NCBI RefSeq assembly: GCF_001641285.1
Contig: NZ_CP014841.1
Coordinates: 3,746,501-3,810,500 of the forward strand
Direction of reading: 5' to 3'
Length of the DNA: 64,000 nucleotides
DNA from: Dyella thiooxydans
Lineage (GTDB): Bacteria; Pseudomonadota; Gammaproteobacteria; Xanthomonadales; Rhodanobacteraceae
Position 1 is the stretch's first letter. Each line of letters begins with the position of its first letter. This document shows, piece by piece, positions 34,270 through 42,668 of the stretch. The notes beneath the pieces are model-generated. The model ran no database searches and was not told the origin of the DNA. It saw nothing but the letters and a program-made list of their open reading frames with translations. The translations under genes and the position numbers were made by a program.

Positions 34270-36009
34270 GTGCTCAGTCTTCGCATCCTCCGCAAGGCGC
34301 TGCTGCCGGCGTCGATCGCCCTCATCGGGCTGGCGTTCGCGGTATCCGCCCATCCGGGCCCCGACAACGACGGCTTCGGCCATCCGGGTCATCCCTGGCC
34401 GGGACACGGCCACTCGCCGCAGGACGAGGTCCCGACCGCCACGCCGATCAAGCACCTGGTGGTGATCTTCGGCGAGAACCGTTCGTTCGATCACTACTTC
34501 GGCACCTATCCGGTGGCGGCCAACCCGGCCGGCGAGCCGGTGTTCAGGGCGCGCCCGTGGACGCCCCGGGTGGATGGCCTGTCGGGCACGCTGCTGACGC
34601 AGAACCCGAACAAGCTCAACCCGCTCAACGGCGAGAACGCGGTCAACCCGTTCCGCCTCGACCGCACCCAGGCCAACACCGAAGGCCAGAACCACAGCTA
34701 CACGCCCGAGCAGCTGGCCTACGACAACGGCAAGGCCGACCTCTTCCCGCTGTACACCGGAAACAACACCGTCTCCAGCACCGGCACCTTCGGCACGCAC
34801 GGCCTGGTGATGGGCTACTACGACGGCAACACCGTCACCGCGTTGTGGAACTACGCCCAGCACTACGCGATGGACGACAACACCTACACCGATACCTACG
34901 GCCCGTCGACGCCGGGTGCGATCGCGGTGGTATCCGGTACCAACAACGGCGCGCAGATCGTGCTGGGCAAGGGCGCCACGATCCCTGACGGGATCGGTGG
35001 CCTGAGCCTGATCGGCGACACCGACCCGGCCTACGACGTGTGCTCGTCGACCAGCAACACGCTGATGATGAGTTCGAAGAACATCGGCGACCTGCTCAGC
35101 GCCCACCACCTCACCTGGGGCGGCTTCATGGGCGGCTTCGACCTCACCGCGACGAACGACAACGGCTCCACCGGCTGCAAGCGCAGCACCTATTCGAGCG
35201 TGCTGGCGGCCACCAAGAACGACTACATCCCGCACCACAACTGGTTCCAGTACTACGCCTCCACGTCCAACCCGACCCACGAGCGTCCGACCTCGGTCGC
35301 GCTGATCGGCCACGCGGACCCGAAGGACGCCACCGATACCCCGGTGCACCACGAGTACGACCTCAACGACTTCTTCGCGGCGGTGTCGGCGGGCAATTAC
35401 CCTTCGGTGAGCTACCTGAAGATGCCGGCGATCGGCGACGCTCATCCGGGCAACTCCGATCCGCTCGACGAGCAGGCGTACATCGTCAAGGTGGTGAACT
35501 TCCTGATGCAGCAGCCGGACTGGAAGAGCACTGCCATCGTCATCACCTACGACGACTCCGACGGCTGGTACGACCACCGCTACGCCGCACCGACCACCGC
35601 TTCGTTCGACGGCGTGACACCGGAGGGTTCGGTGACCGGTGCCGACCAGGTCAACGGCCCGGGCGTGTGCAATGCACCGGGCGCGAGCCAGGGCATCGGC
35701 GTGAATGGCGGTCGCGTCAACGGCCGCTGCGGCCCCGGCACGCGGATCCCGTTCCTGGTGATCTCGCCGTACGCGCGCGAGAACTACGTCAGCGACGTGC
35801 GCCTGACGCAGTCCTCGGTGGTGCGCTTCATCGAGGACAACTGGTTGCGCGGCGAGCGCATCGGCCAGGGTTCGAACGATGCCAGCGCCGGCAGCATCAT
35901 GAGCCTGTTCGACTTCGGCCGTCGCGACCGCGACGACCGGGCATCGCGGCTGATCCTCGACCCGGACCAGGGCACGGTGGTGGTGCCGTCGCGTCCGTGG
36001 CACTCGTGA
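34270..36009 (+). CDS. Secreted phosphoesterase (phospholipase C/acid phosphatase superfamily)
   Basis: The 579-residue precursor belongs to the alkaline-phosphatase-like phosphoesterase family that includes phospholipase C and AcpA-type acid phosphatases. A signal peptide (ILRKALLPASIALIGLAFAVSA) is followed by a His/Gly/Pro-rich segment. The catalytic start is VVIFGENRSFDHYFGTYP. Other family blocks are GLVMGYYDGNTVTALWNYAQ, YDDSDGWYDHRYA and GTRIPFLVISPYARENYVS. It would release phosphate from phosphomonoesters or cleave phospholipids in the periplasm or outside. GTG 34270 is preferred because AGGAG lies at the right distance; TTG 34228 or ATG 34231 give longer versions with no such site. 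A di-heme peroxidase gene follows. Confidence 0.9.
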   Translation: MLSLRILRKALLPASIALIGLAFAVSAHPGPDNDGFGHPGHPWPGHGHSPQDEVPTATPIKHLVVIFGENRSFDHYFGTYPVAANPAGEPVFRARPWTPRVDGLSGTLLTQNPNKLNPLNGENAVNPFRLDRTQANTEGQNHSYTPEQLAYDNGKADLFPLYTGNNTVSSTGTFGTHGLVMGYYDGNTVTALWNYAQHYAMDDNTYTDTYGPSTPGAIAVVSGTNNGAQIVLGKGATIPDGIGGLSLIGDTDPAYDVCSSTSNTLMMSSKNIGDLLSAHHLTWGGFMGGFDLTATNDNGSTGCKRSTYSSVLAATKNDYIPHHNWFQYYASTSNPTHERPTSVALIGHADPKDATDTPVHHEYDLNDFFAAVSAGNYPSVSYLKMPAIGDAHPGNSDPLDEQAYIVKVVNFLMQQPDWKSTAIVITYDDSDGWYDHRYAAPTTASFDGVTPEGSVTGADQVNGPGVCNAPGASQGIGVNGGRVNGRCGPGTRIPFLVISPYARENYVSDVRLTQSSVVRFIEDNWLRGERIGQGSNDASAGSIMSLFDFGRRDRDDRASRLILDPDQGTVVVPSRPWHS

Positions 36010-36016
36010 TGCGGCG

Positions 36017-36087
36017 CCCTGCCGGTGCATGCCGCCGGCAGGGTTGAGATGTTTCCCGGACCTCCCGGCGATGCCGGGCGGTCCGGG
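36017..36087 (+). terminator. Two tandem hairpins after the phosphoesterase gene
   Basis: The first hairpin pairs CCCTGCCGG (36017-36025) with CCGGCAGGG (36035-36043) and is followed by TTGAGATGTTT. The second pairs CCCGGACC (36055-36062) with GGTCCGGG (36080-36087), with a nested CCCGGC/GCCGGG. They separate the phosphoesterase from the peroxidase and probably terminate or attenuate transcription. Confidence 0.6.
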
Positions 36088-36111
36088 CTGTTCCAGCACG
36101 GAGCGTGATCC

Positions 36112-37551
36112 GTGTGGTGGTCGGATAGGCACATGACCAGGATTTCCCAGAAGTTTCCCGGCCCCCCGGTGCGGCGGCGCGGGGTGTCCGCGTTGCTGCC
36201 GGGCCTGCTGGGTCTGCTCGGCTTGTTTGGCGGCGGCCTGCTGGTGCAGCGTGTCGCCCACGCCTCCGCCGACGCCGGCGGCATCAATCTGCATCCGGTG
36301 ACCCTGCGCCTGCCACCGGACGCGCCGTTGAGCGCGGTCGCACGACTGGGCAAGGCGCTGTTCTTCGACCCGATGCTGAGCGGCTCGGGCCGACAGTCGT
36401 GCGCCTCCTGTCACAGCCCGGCGTTCGGCTACAACCCGCCCAATGCACGCGTCGTGCAGGCCGGCGGCATGTACATGAAGCAGGCCGGGTTCCGTCCGCC
36501 CCCTTCACTGGCCTACCTGTATCGCCAGCAGCCGTTCGGCATCGGTCCGGATACGGTGGACAACGACGTGCCGGTCAATCTGGACAGGCTCGCTGCGTCG
36601 GTCCGCAATGACTCGCGTGCCCGCAAGTCCGCCGGCACGCGGCCGGCCGGCGTGGCGATGGTGCCGCAGGGCGGGCTGTTCTGGGACGGTCGTGCCGACT
36701 CGCTGCAGCGGCAGGCGATCATCCCCATGCTCAATCCGGTGGAGATGGCCAACCGCGACGTGGCCTCGGTGGCGAAGAAGCTGGCGCGAAGCCGCTACCG
36801 CGCCACCTTCGCCCAACTGTTCGGCCCGGGCATCGTCGACGATCCGGCGCAGCTTGTGGACGAGGCGATGTTCGCGATCGGCCGCTTCGAACTCGAGGAC
36901 CCGTCATTCCACTCGTTCACCAGCAAGTACGACGCCTGGCTCGAGGGCCGGGCGCGGCTGACGCCGTCCGAAGCGCGCGGGCTGGCCCTGTTCAACGATC
37001 CGCACAAGGGCAATTGCGCCGCCTGCCACCTGAGCCGACCGAGCCGCGACGGCCTGCCGCCGCTGTTCACCGACACCCAGTACGAGGCGCTGGGCGTGCC
37101 GCGCAATCCGGCGATCCCGGCCAACCGCGATCCGCGCTTCTTCGACATGGGCCTGTGCGGACCATTCCGTCGCGATCTGGCCAGCCAGACCCAGTACTGC
37201 GGCATGTTCCTCACGCCGACCCTGCGCAATGTGGACCGCCGCAAGGTGTTCTTCCACAACGGCGTGTACCGCACGCTCAGACAGGTGCTGGATTTCTACA
37301 ACCTGCGCGCGGTGGCGCCGCAGAAGATCTATCCGCGCGGCGCGGATGGCCAGGTGGCGATCGACGACGATCTGCCCGTGGCCTATCGCGGCAACATCGA
37401 TACCGCCGACGCGCCGTTCGACCGCCACGTGGGCGATCAACCGCCACTCAGCGAACGGGACATCGATGATCTCATCGCGTTCCTGCACATGCTGGATGAC
37501 GGCTACGCGGCGCGGCCCGCTTCGCCCCGCGCGGGGACATCGGCACGATAG
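36112..37551 (+). CDS. Di-heme cytochrome c peroxidase (MauG/CcpA family)
   Basis: This 479-residue protein has two c-type heme sites, CASCH near residue 100 and CAACH near residue 302, plus the family segments LGKALFFDPMLSGSGRQSC, PQGGLFWDGRADSLQRQAI, FLTPTLRNVDRRKVFFHNG and the C-terminal DIDDLIAFLHML. It would reduce hydrogen peroxide or oxidise a partner in the periplasm. An N-terminal hydrophobic segment (LLPGLLGLLGLFGGGLLV) is a signal peptide or anchor. GTG 36112 is chosen because GGAG lies eight bases upstream; ATG 36133 is an alternative. Genomic pairing with the phosphoesterase upstream may reflect joint use but tandem hairpins separate them. Confidence 0.92.
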   Translation: MWWSDRHMTRISQKFPGPPVRRRGVSALLPGLLGLLGLFGGGLLVQRVAHASADAGGINLHPVTLRLPPDAPLSAVARLGKALFFDPMLSGSGRQSCASCHSPAFGYNPPNARVVQAGGMYMKQAGFRPPPSLAYLYRQQPFGIGPDTVDNDVPVNLDRLAASVRNDSRARKSAGTRPAGVAMVPQGGLFWDGRADSLQRQAIIPMLNPVEMANRDVASVAKKLARSRYRATFAQLFGPGIVDDPAQLVDEAMFAIGRFELEDPSFHSFTSKYDAWLEGRARLTPSEARGLALFNDPHKGNCAACHLSRPSRDGLPPLFTDTQYEALGVPRNPAIPANRDPRFFDMGLCGPFRRDLASQTQYCGMFLTPTLRNVDRRKVFFHNGVYRTLRQVLDFYNLRAVAPQKIYPRGADGQVAIDDDLPVAYRGNIDTADAPFDRHVGDQPPLSERDIDDLIAFLHMLDDGYAARPASPRAGTSAR

Positions 37552-37613
37552 CCGTACAACACCGGGCGCGGGGCCGGGATGCCACCCGCGTCCGTGCCGG
37601 TTACCCTGAGGGC

Positions 37614-38213
37614 ATGGACCTAGCACGCACCGCCGCCGTTCGCCGGCCACTCCGTTTCGCCCTGTTCCTGACGACCCTGCTTACCCTCGGTGGCTGTGCG
37701 ACCGCACCGCCGCGCAACACCGGCAACCTCTGCCAGGTGTTCGACCAATACCCGGGGTGGTACCACGACGCCCGCGATGCGCAGAAGCGCTGGGGCACGC
37801 CGGCCAACGTGCTGATGGCGTTCGTGCAGCGCGAGTCCGGCTTCCGGCAGAAGGCACGGCCCGACCGGCCGTGGTTCCTGTTCATTCCCCTGCCGCGACG
37901 GTCCAGCGCGTACGGCTATGCGCAGGCGCAGGATCCGGTGTGGAAGGAATACCGCAAGGAGAACGGCGGCTGGTTCAAGCGTCGCACCGACATGGAGGAC
38001 GCGCTGGATTTCCTCGGCTGGTACACCGATCGCATCCACCGCGAGCTGGGTATCTCCAAGTGGGATCCGAAGCACCTGTACATCGCCTACCACGAGGGCA
38101 TCGGCGGCTACCGCTCGGGCCACTGGAAGCGCGACCGCCACCTGCTCGAGACCGCGGACGAGGTGGACCGGCGCGCGCGCGAGTACGGTGCCCAGCTGCG
38201 GCGCTGCCGATAA
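37614..38213 (+). CDS. Lytic transglycosylase-like lipoprotein (SLT domain)
   Basis: The 199-residue lipoprotein has a lipobox ending at C28 (FLTTLLTLGGC). The mature domain resembles an SLT lysozyme-like fold: AQKRWGTPANVLMAFVQRES with the candidate catalytic glutamate in QRESGF, then SSAYGYAQAQDPVWKEYR and YIAYHEGIGGYRSGHWK. It probably cleaves or binds peptidoglycan from the outer-membrane side. GAGG precedes the ATG. The family is usually annotated as transglycosylase SLT domain-containing protein. Confidence 0.85.
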   Translation: MDLARTAAVRRPLRFALFLTTLLTLGGCATAPPRNTGNLCQVFDQYPGWYHDARDAQKRWGTPANVLMAFVQRESGFRQKARPDRPWFLFIPLPRRSSAYGYAQAQDPVWKEYRKENGGWFKRRTDMEDALDFLGWYTDRIHRELGISKWDPKHLYIAYHEGIGGYRSGHWKRDRHLLETADEVDRRAREYGAQLRRCR

Positions 38214-38247
38214 GGCCAGTACTGCAGCAGATGGTGGCCCGGGCATG

Positions 38248-38271
38248 AAAAAGGCGCCCGCAAAGGCGCCT
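38248..38271 (-). terminator. Intrinsic terminator of the OmpA-type lipoprotein gene
   Basis: On the minus strand a 7-bp stem (AGGCGCC with GGCGCCT, 6-base loop) is followed by TTTTT. It lies 57 bases after the OmpA-type gene stop and also sits past the convergent SLT lipoprotein gene. Confidence 0.75.
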
Positions 38272-38327
38272 CGTCCACCGGCCGTCGCGGGATCGCGGGC
38301 GATCCCGGGCGGCAACCTCGGGATGGG

Positions 38328-38927
38328 TCAGGAGGTCGGCGTGCTGTTGTTGTTGCCGGCGAAGTCGATCACCAGCGTCACGCGGCGATTGTTGGCGCCG
38401 GCGTCGCGGATCTGCCCCTTCTCCACCTGGCGGTTGCTGGATTCGCCGTAGCTGACGGCACGCACCTTGTCGGCGGACAGGCCACCGGTGTTCACCAGGT
38501 AATCGCGCACCGCGTCGGCGCGCTTCATGCCGAGGCGTTTGTTGAAAGCGGCCGAGCCGGCCGGGTCGGTGAAGCCTTCCACGGTGATCACCGCATCGGG
38601 ATGGTGCTGGGTGATGACCTTGGCGAAGTCGTCGAGCAGCGGCTTGTCCTGGTCGCGCAGCGTGGAGTCGCCGAAGGCGAAGTGTGCCGCGGTGTCGACG
38701 TTGATGCGGCCCTGCATCGCGGTGATCTGCGCATCGTACTTGGCGAAGCGCTGCTGCATGTCCTGGGTGAGCGCGTCGATCTCCTGCTGCTGCTTCTGGT
38801 CGTTGGCGCGAAGCTCGCTGATCGCCGCGTCGAAATCCGTTTTCTTCACGTAGTTGGAACATCCGCCCAGCGCGATTCCCATCAGGCAAAGCGGAACGAG
38901 TGCGAGGCGTGCGGTCTTGATGCTCAT
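38328..38927 (-). CDS. OmpA-family peptidoglycan-binding lipoprotein
   Basis: The 199-residue lipoprotein (ARLALVPLCLMGIALGGC lipobox) has an alpha-helical coiled-coil-like region (AISELRANDQKQQQEIDALT) and a C-terminal OmpA domain: HFAFGDSTLRDQDKPLLDDF, VEGFTDPAGSAAFNKRLGMK, RADAVRDYLVNTGGL and a NNRRVTLVIDF end. The OmpA domain anchors the outer membrane to peptidoglycan. GAGGAG lies upstream of the chosen ATG; a frame extension of five residues is possible. A terminator follows on the minus strand. Confidence 0.9.
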   Translation of the reverse strand: MSIKTARLALVPLCLMGIALGGCSNYVKKTDFDAAISELRANDQKQQQEIDALTQDMQQRFAKYDAQITAMQGRINVDTAAHFAFGDSTLRDQDKPLLDDFAKVITQHHPDAVITVEGFTDPAGSAAFNKRLGMKRADAVRDYLVNTGGLSADKVRAVSYGESSNRQVEKGQIRDAGANNRRVTLVIDFAGNNNSTPTS

Positions 38928-39318
38928 GGCTTGTCTCCTCATGCAGCGGGCCCGTAGCGAGAGGTCGCTCGCATACTTCAGGCCGTCTCCGGCGCACCTG
39001 CGTCGTCCCCCTGCACGCGCCGATGCCGGCCCCCGAGGCTAACCCGAGGCACCGCCGGCCAACTGAACCGATCCGCACCAGGAGGGACGGAGCGGCCAGG
39101 TCGTGACGCATGGCACGTGTCGTGCACGTGATTGCCCCGCGAACGCAGCGATGAGGCGCCACGGTGCCGCCGCCGGAAGGGACCGGGTGCGGAGACCCAT
39201 GCCGTCATGCATTGCAGCATGCCCGACCGGCGACGGGCTGATTGTGCGCTTGGCTTGGTGCCATACTGGACCGATCAGCACCCACAAGAGTGGGCGCCAC
39301 GCGGATGCGGGGACAGGG
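38928..39318. other. Divergent intergenic region with two CACGTG palindromes
   Basis: The 391 bases separate the OmpA-type lipoprotein (minus) from the hybrid kinase operon (plus). No gene is supported here. The notable feature is a pair of CACGTG hexamers at 39114-39119 and 39125-39130, exactly 11 bases apart. Confidence 0.5.
39114..39130. promoter_or_regulatory. Candidate operator: two CACGTG palindromes one helix turn apart
   Basis: CACGTG occurs at 39114-39119 and 39125-39130. Equal-phase palindromes in a promoter region suggest cooperative binding of a dimeric regulator. The site lies 189 bases before the kinase start. The regulator is unknown and two hexamers may occur together by chance in GC-rich DNA. 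Confidence 0.3.
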
Positions 39319-42282
39319 ATGAAGCTGAGTGCGTCGGCAAGACGAGGCGGGACATTCCTCACGGCACTGCTGGTGCTCGTGGTCATTTCGCTGGCGATCA
39401 ACCTGGTGATCGCGGGCACCGAACAGCGGGCACTGCGCCGGCAGGCGCAGGCCGACAACGGCAACGTCGTCGCGCTCATCGCGCGCACGCTCGATGACGA
39501 TCTTTCCCGCGTTCGCGGCGATGCAACCACGCTGGCCCAGACCTTGGTCGCCGAGCAGGTGCTGCAGGACGCCGGTCCGGCCATGCGCTCGCGTGCCGAG
39601 CGCCTGCTGCGTGCCCTTGCCGATGCACGGAACGATTACGCCCAACTGCGTCTCATCGGTGCCGATGGCCGTGAAGTGATCCGCGTGGACAGCCATGACG
39701 GGCTGATCGAGATCGTTCCTCCCGAGCGTCTGCAGGACAAGAGCCAGCGCCCCTATGTCCAGGCCGTGGCGAGGCTGCAGGCCGGACAGGTCTATGTCTC
39801 CAGGCTCGACCTCAACATCGAGCACGGGCGTGTTGTCGAGCCGCACGAACCGACCCTGCGCATCGGGACGCCGGTGTTCTCCGGCGACGGGCGGCGCCTG
39901 GGCATGGTGGTGATCAACGTCGACGGCAGTCGCCTGTTGCGGCGCTTCGTTGCCGACGCGCGGCAGGCGCACGGCAGCGTCTGGCTGGCCGATGCCGACG
40001 GCAACTGGCTGCACGGCCCCGACCCCGAGCGAGACTGGCGGTTCGCCGTGCCAGGTGCCCGGCGCGCCGGACTGGATACGGATCAGCCCGGAGTCTGGGC
40101 GGTGGTCAAGGGGCAGCACGAGGGGCAGCGGCGTGGCGCGTTCGGCCTGCTGACTTTCGATCAGCTCGCACCGGCCGGCAATGACCGGGTCCAGCAGGAC
40201 TCGGCGGTCGGCTTGCGCATCGTCGCGCTGGCAGCTGATCCGACGCTTGCTTCGATCCTGCTCGATCGCGCGCATCTGGTCGGCTATGCACTGACGTTGC
40301 CGGTGCTGCTGTTGCTCGCGGCCTGGCTGGCGCACTTGCGTATGCGCCTGAGCGGCGTAGAGGCCGAAGTGGCGGCCAACAGTCGCCTGCTGAAGGACAT
40401 CTTCGACCATTCGCGACTGTCGATGAAGGTGAAGGATCTGCAAGGCCGGATCGTGCGCGCCAACGACGCGGCCGGTGAACTCCTCGGCCGGCCGCCGGAC
40501 CAGTTGATCGGACAGACCGTCGAAGCCGTCGCCACCGAGGCCACTTCCGCGATCATCCGCCAGCACGATCGCGAGGTGATCGACAGCAGAGAGGTGACCA
40601 CCTACGAGGAGTCGGTCGAATACCTCGGCGGCAGCTTCACGCTGCTCACCACCCGTTTCCCGGTGACCGACGACGGTGGCCGTGTCGTGGGGGTGGGTGC
40701 AATGTCGCTGGACATCACCTCGCGCATCCGCATGGAGCAGTGGCTGCGCGTGGCGAAGGACCAGGCCGAGGCGGCCAACACCGCCAAGGCCGCCTTCCTG
40801 GCCAACATGAGCCACGAGTTGCGCACGCCGCTCAACAGCATCATCGGGATCGGCGAACTGCTGCTCGAGCAGGCCGAGGAAGAGGATGACGATCCGCTGA
40901 CGGTGGAGTCGCTGCACCGGGTAGTCGGGGCCGGGCGCCACCTGCTCACACTGATCAACGACATCCTGGACATCTCGCGGATCGACGCCGGTCGGGTGGA
41001 ACTGGTGCTGGAGCCGATCCTGGTGAGCACGCTGGCCGAGAGCGCGTTGAGCACGCTGCAGCCGCTGGCGGTGGCCAACGGCAACCGGCTCTCGATGGTG
41101 GTGGCTGCGGATCCGGGAGTGGTCGCGATCGATGCGGTGCGCATGCGCCAGGTGCTGATCAACCTGCTCGGCAATGCGATCAAGTTCACCCGCGATGGCG
41201 AGATCACCCTTCGGCTCGAGCGCGACGTGGACACCCTGCGCATCGCCGTGAGCGACACCGGCATCGGCATGACCCCCGAGCAGATGGAGCGCATTTTCGC
41301 CCCGTTCGAGCAGGCCGACCGGTCGATCACGCGCCGCTTCGGCGGATCCGGGCTGGGGCTGGCGATCAGCCGCCAACTGGTCCAGCTGATGGGAGGCTGG
41401 ATCGCGGTGGAGAGCGAGCCGGGGCGGGGGAGCACGTTCACGGTGTCGATCCCGGTCGGCGCATTCGAAGCGCCCTCGCGGGATCCCGGACCGGCCGTCC
41501 CGGACGGGCCGTCGCGCGATTCGCTGGTGCTGGTGGCCGATGATGACGAGGATGCCCGACGGTTGCTGATCGGCGCACTGGAGCGTCACGGTTTGCCGGT
41601 GATCACGGCCTGTTCGGGGGCCGAAGCGCTGCAGCAGGTTCGCAGCCAGCGGCCGGCGGTGATGCTGCTCGACATACTGCTCGGCGACATGAGCGGCTGG
41701 GACGTGCTCGCGGCACTGCGTGCCGATCCGCTCTACGCCAACCTGCCGGTGATCCTGTGCACGGTGACCGATCCGGACCACCGTACTGCCGCGCTCGGCG
41801 TGGTCGAGCACATGACCAAGCCGGTCGATCGCGACCAGCTCGTCAGACTGGTCAAGCGCTTTGTCCGGTCCGGCCCGCAGTCGAACGTGCTGGTGGTCGA
41901 CGACGACGATCACTATCGCGAGCAGCTTGCCATGGTCCTGCGTCGTGCCGGCTGTCGCGTGCGCATGGCGGCCAACGGGCAACAGGCACTGGCGCACATG
42001 GAGCAGGAGCCGCCCGACCTGGTGCTGCTGGATCTGGTGATGCCGGTGATGGACGGGCTGGAGGTGATCGGCGCGATGCAGGGGCATCCGCTGCTCGCCC
42101 ATGTCCAGGTCGTGCTGGTGACGGCGGCCGATGTGCCGCAACACACGGTGCAGAAGCTCAACGAGAGCGCGGTGCTGCTGGTCAGCAAGGCGGAGGTCGG
42201 CCTCGACTGCATTGCGCGCAAGGCACGCGATCTGCTCGATCGCGTGGAGAGCGAGGCCCGTGACGCGGGGACGCACGGATGA
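39319..42282 (+). CDS. Hybrid sensor histidine kinase with two receiver domains
   Basis: This 987-residue membrane kinase starts a phosphorelay. A first membrane helix (LTALLVLVVISLAINLVI, about 14-33) and a second (LPVLLLLAAWLAHL, about 328-341) enclose a periplasmic dCACHE-type sensor. A PAS domain follows (KDIFDHSRLSMKVKDLQG through VVGVGAMSLDI), then HisKA with H499 in FLANMSHELRTPLNS, and HATPase motifs NAIKFT, SDTGIGMT and GGSGLGLAI. Two receivers end the protein: acceptors D785 (LLDILLGDMSGWD) and D905 (LLDLVMPVMDG). GGGGACAGGG precedes the ATG. Its stop overlaps the next start by four bases (ATGA), linking it to the receiver and receiver-EAL genes. Confidence 0.93.
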   Translation: MKLSASARRGGTFLTALLVLVVISLAINLVIAGTEQRALRRQAQADNGNVVALIARTLDDDLSRVRGDATTLAQTLVAEQVLQDAGPAMRSRAERLLRALADARNDYAQLRLIGADGREVIRVDSHDGLIEIVPPERLQDKSQRPYVQAVARLQAGQVYVSRLDLNIEHGRVVEPHEPTLRIGTPVFSGDGRRLGMVVINVDGSRLLRRFVADARQAHGSVWLADADGNWLHGPDPERDWRFAVPGARRAGLDTDQPGVWAVVKGQHEGQRRGAFGLLTFDQLAPAGNDRVQQDSAVGLRIVALAADPTLASILLDRAHLVGYALTLPVLLLLAAWLAHLRMRLSGVEAEVAANSRLLKDIFDHSRLSMKVKDLQGRIVRANDAAGELLGRPPDQLIGQTVEAVATEATSAIIRQHDREVIDSREVTTYEESVEYLGGSFTLLTTRFPVTDDGGRVVGVGAMSLDITSRIRMEQWLRVAKDQAEAANTAKAAFLANMSHELRTPLNSIIGIGELLLEQAEEEDDDPLTVESLHRVVGAGRHLLTLINDILDISRIDAGRVELVLEPILVSTLAESALSTLQPLAVANGNRLSMVVAADPGVVAIDAVRMRQVLINLLGNAIKFTRDGEITLRLERDVDTLRIAVSDTGIGMTPEQMERIFAPFEQADRSITRRFGGSGLGLAISRQLVQLMGGWIAVESEPGRGSTFTVSIPVGAFEAPSRDPGPAVPDGPSRDSLVLVADDDEDARRLLIGALERHGLPVITACSGAEALQQVRSQRPAVMLLDILLGDMSGWDVLAALRADPLYANLPVILCTVTDPDHRTAALGVVEHMTKPVDRDQLVRLVKRFVRSGPQSNVLVVDDDDHYREQLAMVLRRAGCRVRMAANGQQALAHMEQEPPDLVLLDLVMPVMDGLEVIGAMQGHPLLAHVQVVLVTAADVPQHTVQKLNESAVLLVSKAEVGLDCIARKARDLLDRVESEARDAGTHG

Positions 42283-42668
42283 ATACGGTGCTGTACGTCG
42301 AGGACGACGAGAACAATGTGTTCATGCTCACCCACCGGCTGCGCCGGCACGGGATTCACGTGCAGCACGTGGAGGATGGGGAGCGGGCGCTGGTCGCGGC
42401 GGCGTGGGAGCCACCGGCGGCGGTATTGCTGGACATCAATCTGCCCGGTATCGACGGCCTGGCCGTGCTGCACCGCCTGCGCAGCGACGCGGCCACGCGC
42501 ACCCTGCCGGTGATCGTGGTATCCGCCTCGGTACGCGAGCAGGATCGTGCCCGGGCCATGGGTGCGGGCGCCGATGCCTTCGTGCCGAAGCCGATCGACT
42601 TTCCGCACCTGCTCGAGGTGTTGTCACGCTGGGTCACGGTCGAAACCTCGTCCGGAGGGCAGGCATGA
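42279..42668 (+). CDS. Stand-alone response regulator receiver protein
   Basis: The 129-residue protein is a single receiver domain. It has the acidic pocket YVEDDENN, acceptor D52 in LLDINLPGIDGL, the Thr/Ser switch VVSASV and lysine in VPKPIDF. With no output domain it should act as a phosphate shuttle or sink between the hybrid kinase upstream and the receiver-EAL protein downstream. It overlaps both neighbours by four bases (ATGA twice). Confidence 0.93.
   Translation: MNTVLYVEDDENNVFMLTHRLRRHGIHVQHVEDGERALVAAAWEPPAAVLLDINLPGIDGLAVLHRLRSDAATRTLPVIVVSASVREQDRARAMGAGADAFVPKPIDFPHLLEVLSRWVTVETSSGGQA

Noticed and set aside
39205-42276. Long minus-strand frame opposite the hybrid kinase gene
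   Set aside because: Shadow of a GC-rich gene; the plus strand encodes clear kinase motifs through the whole interval.
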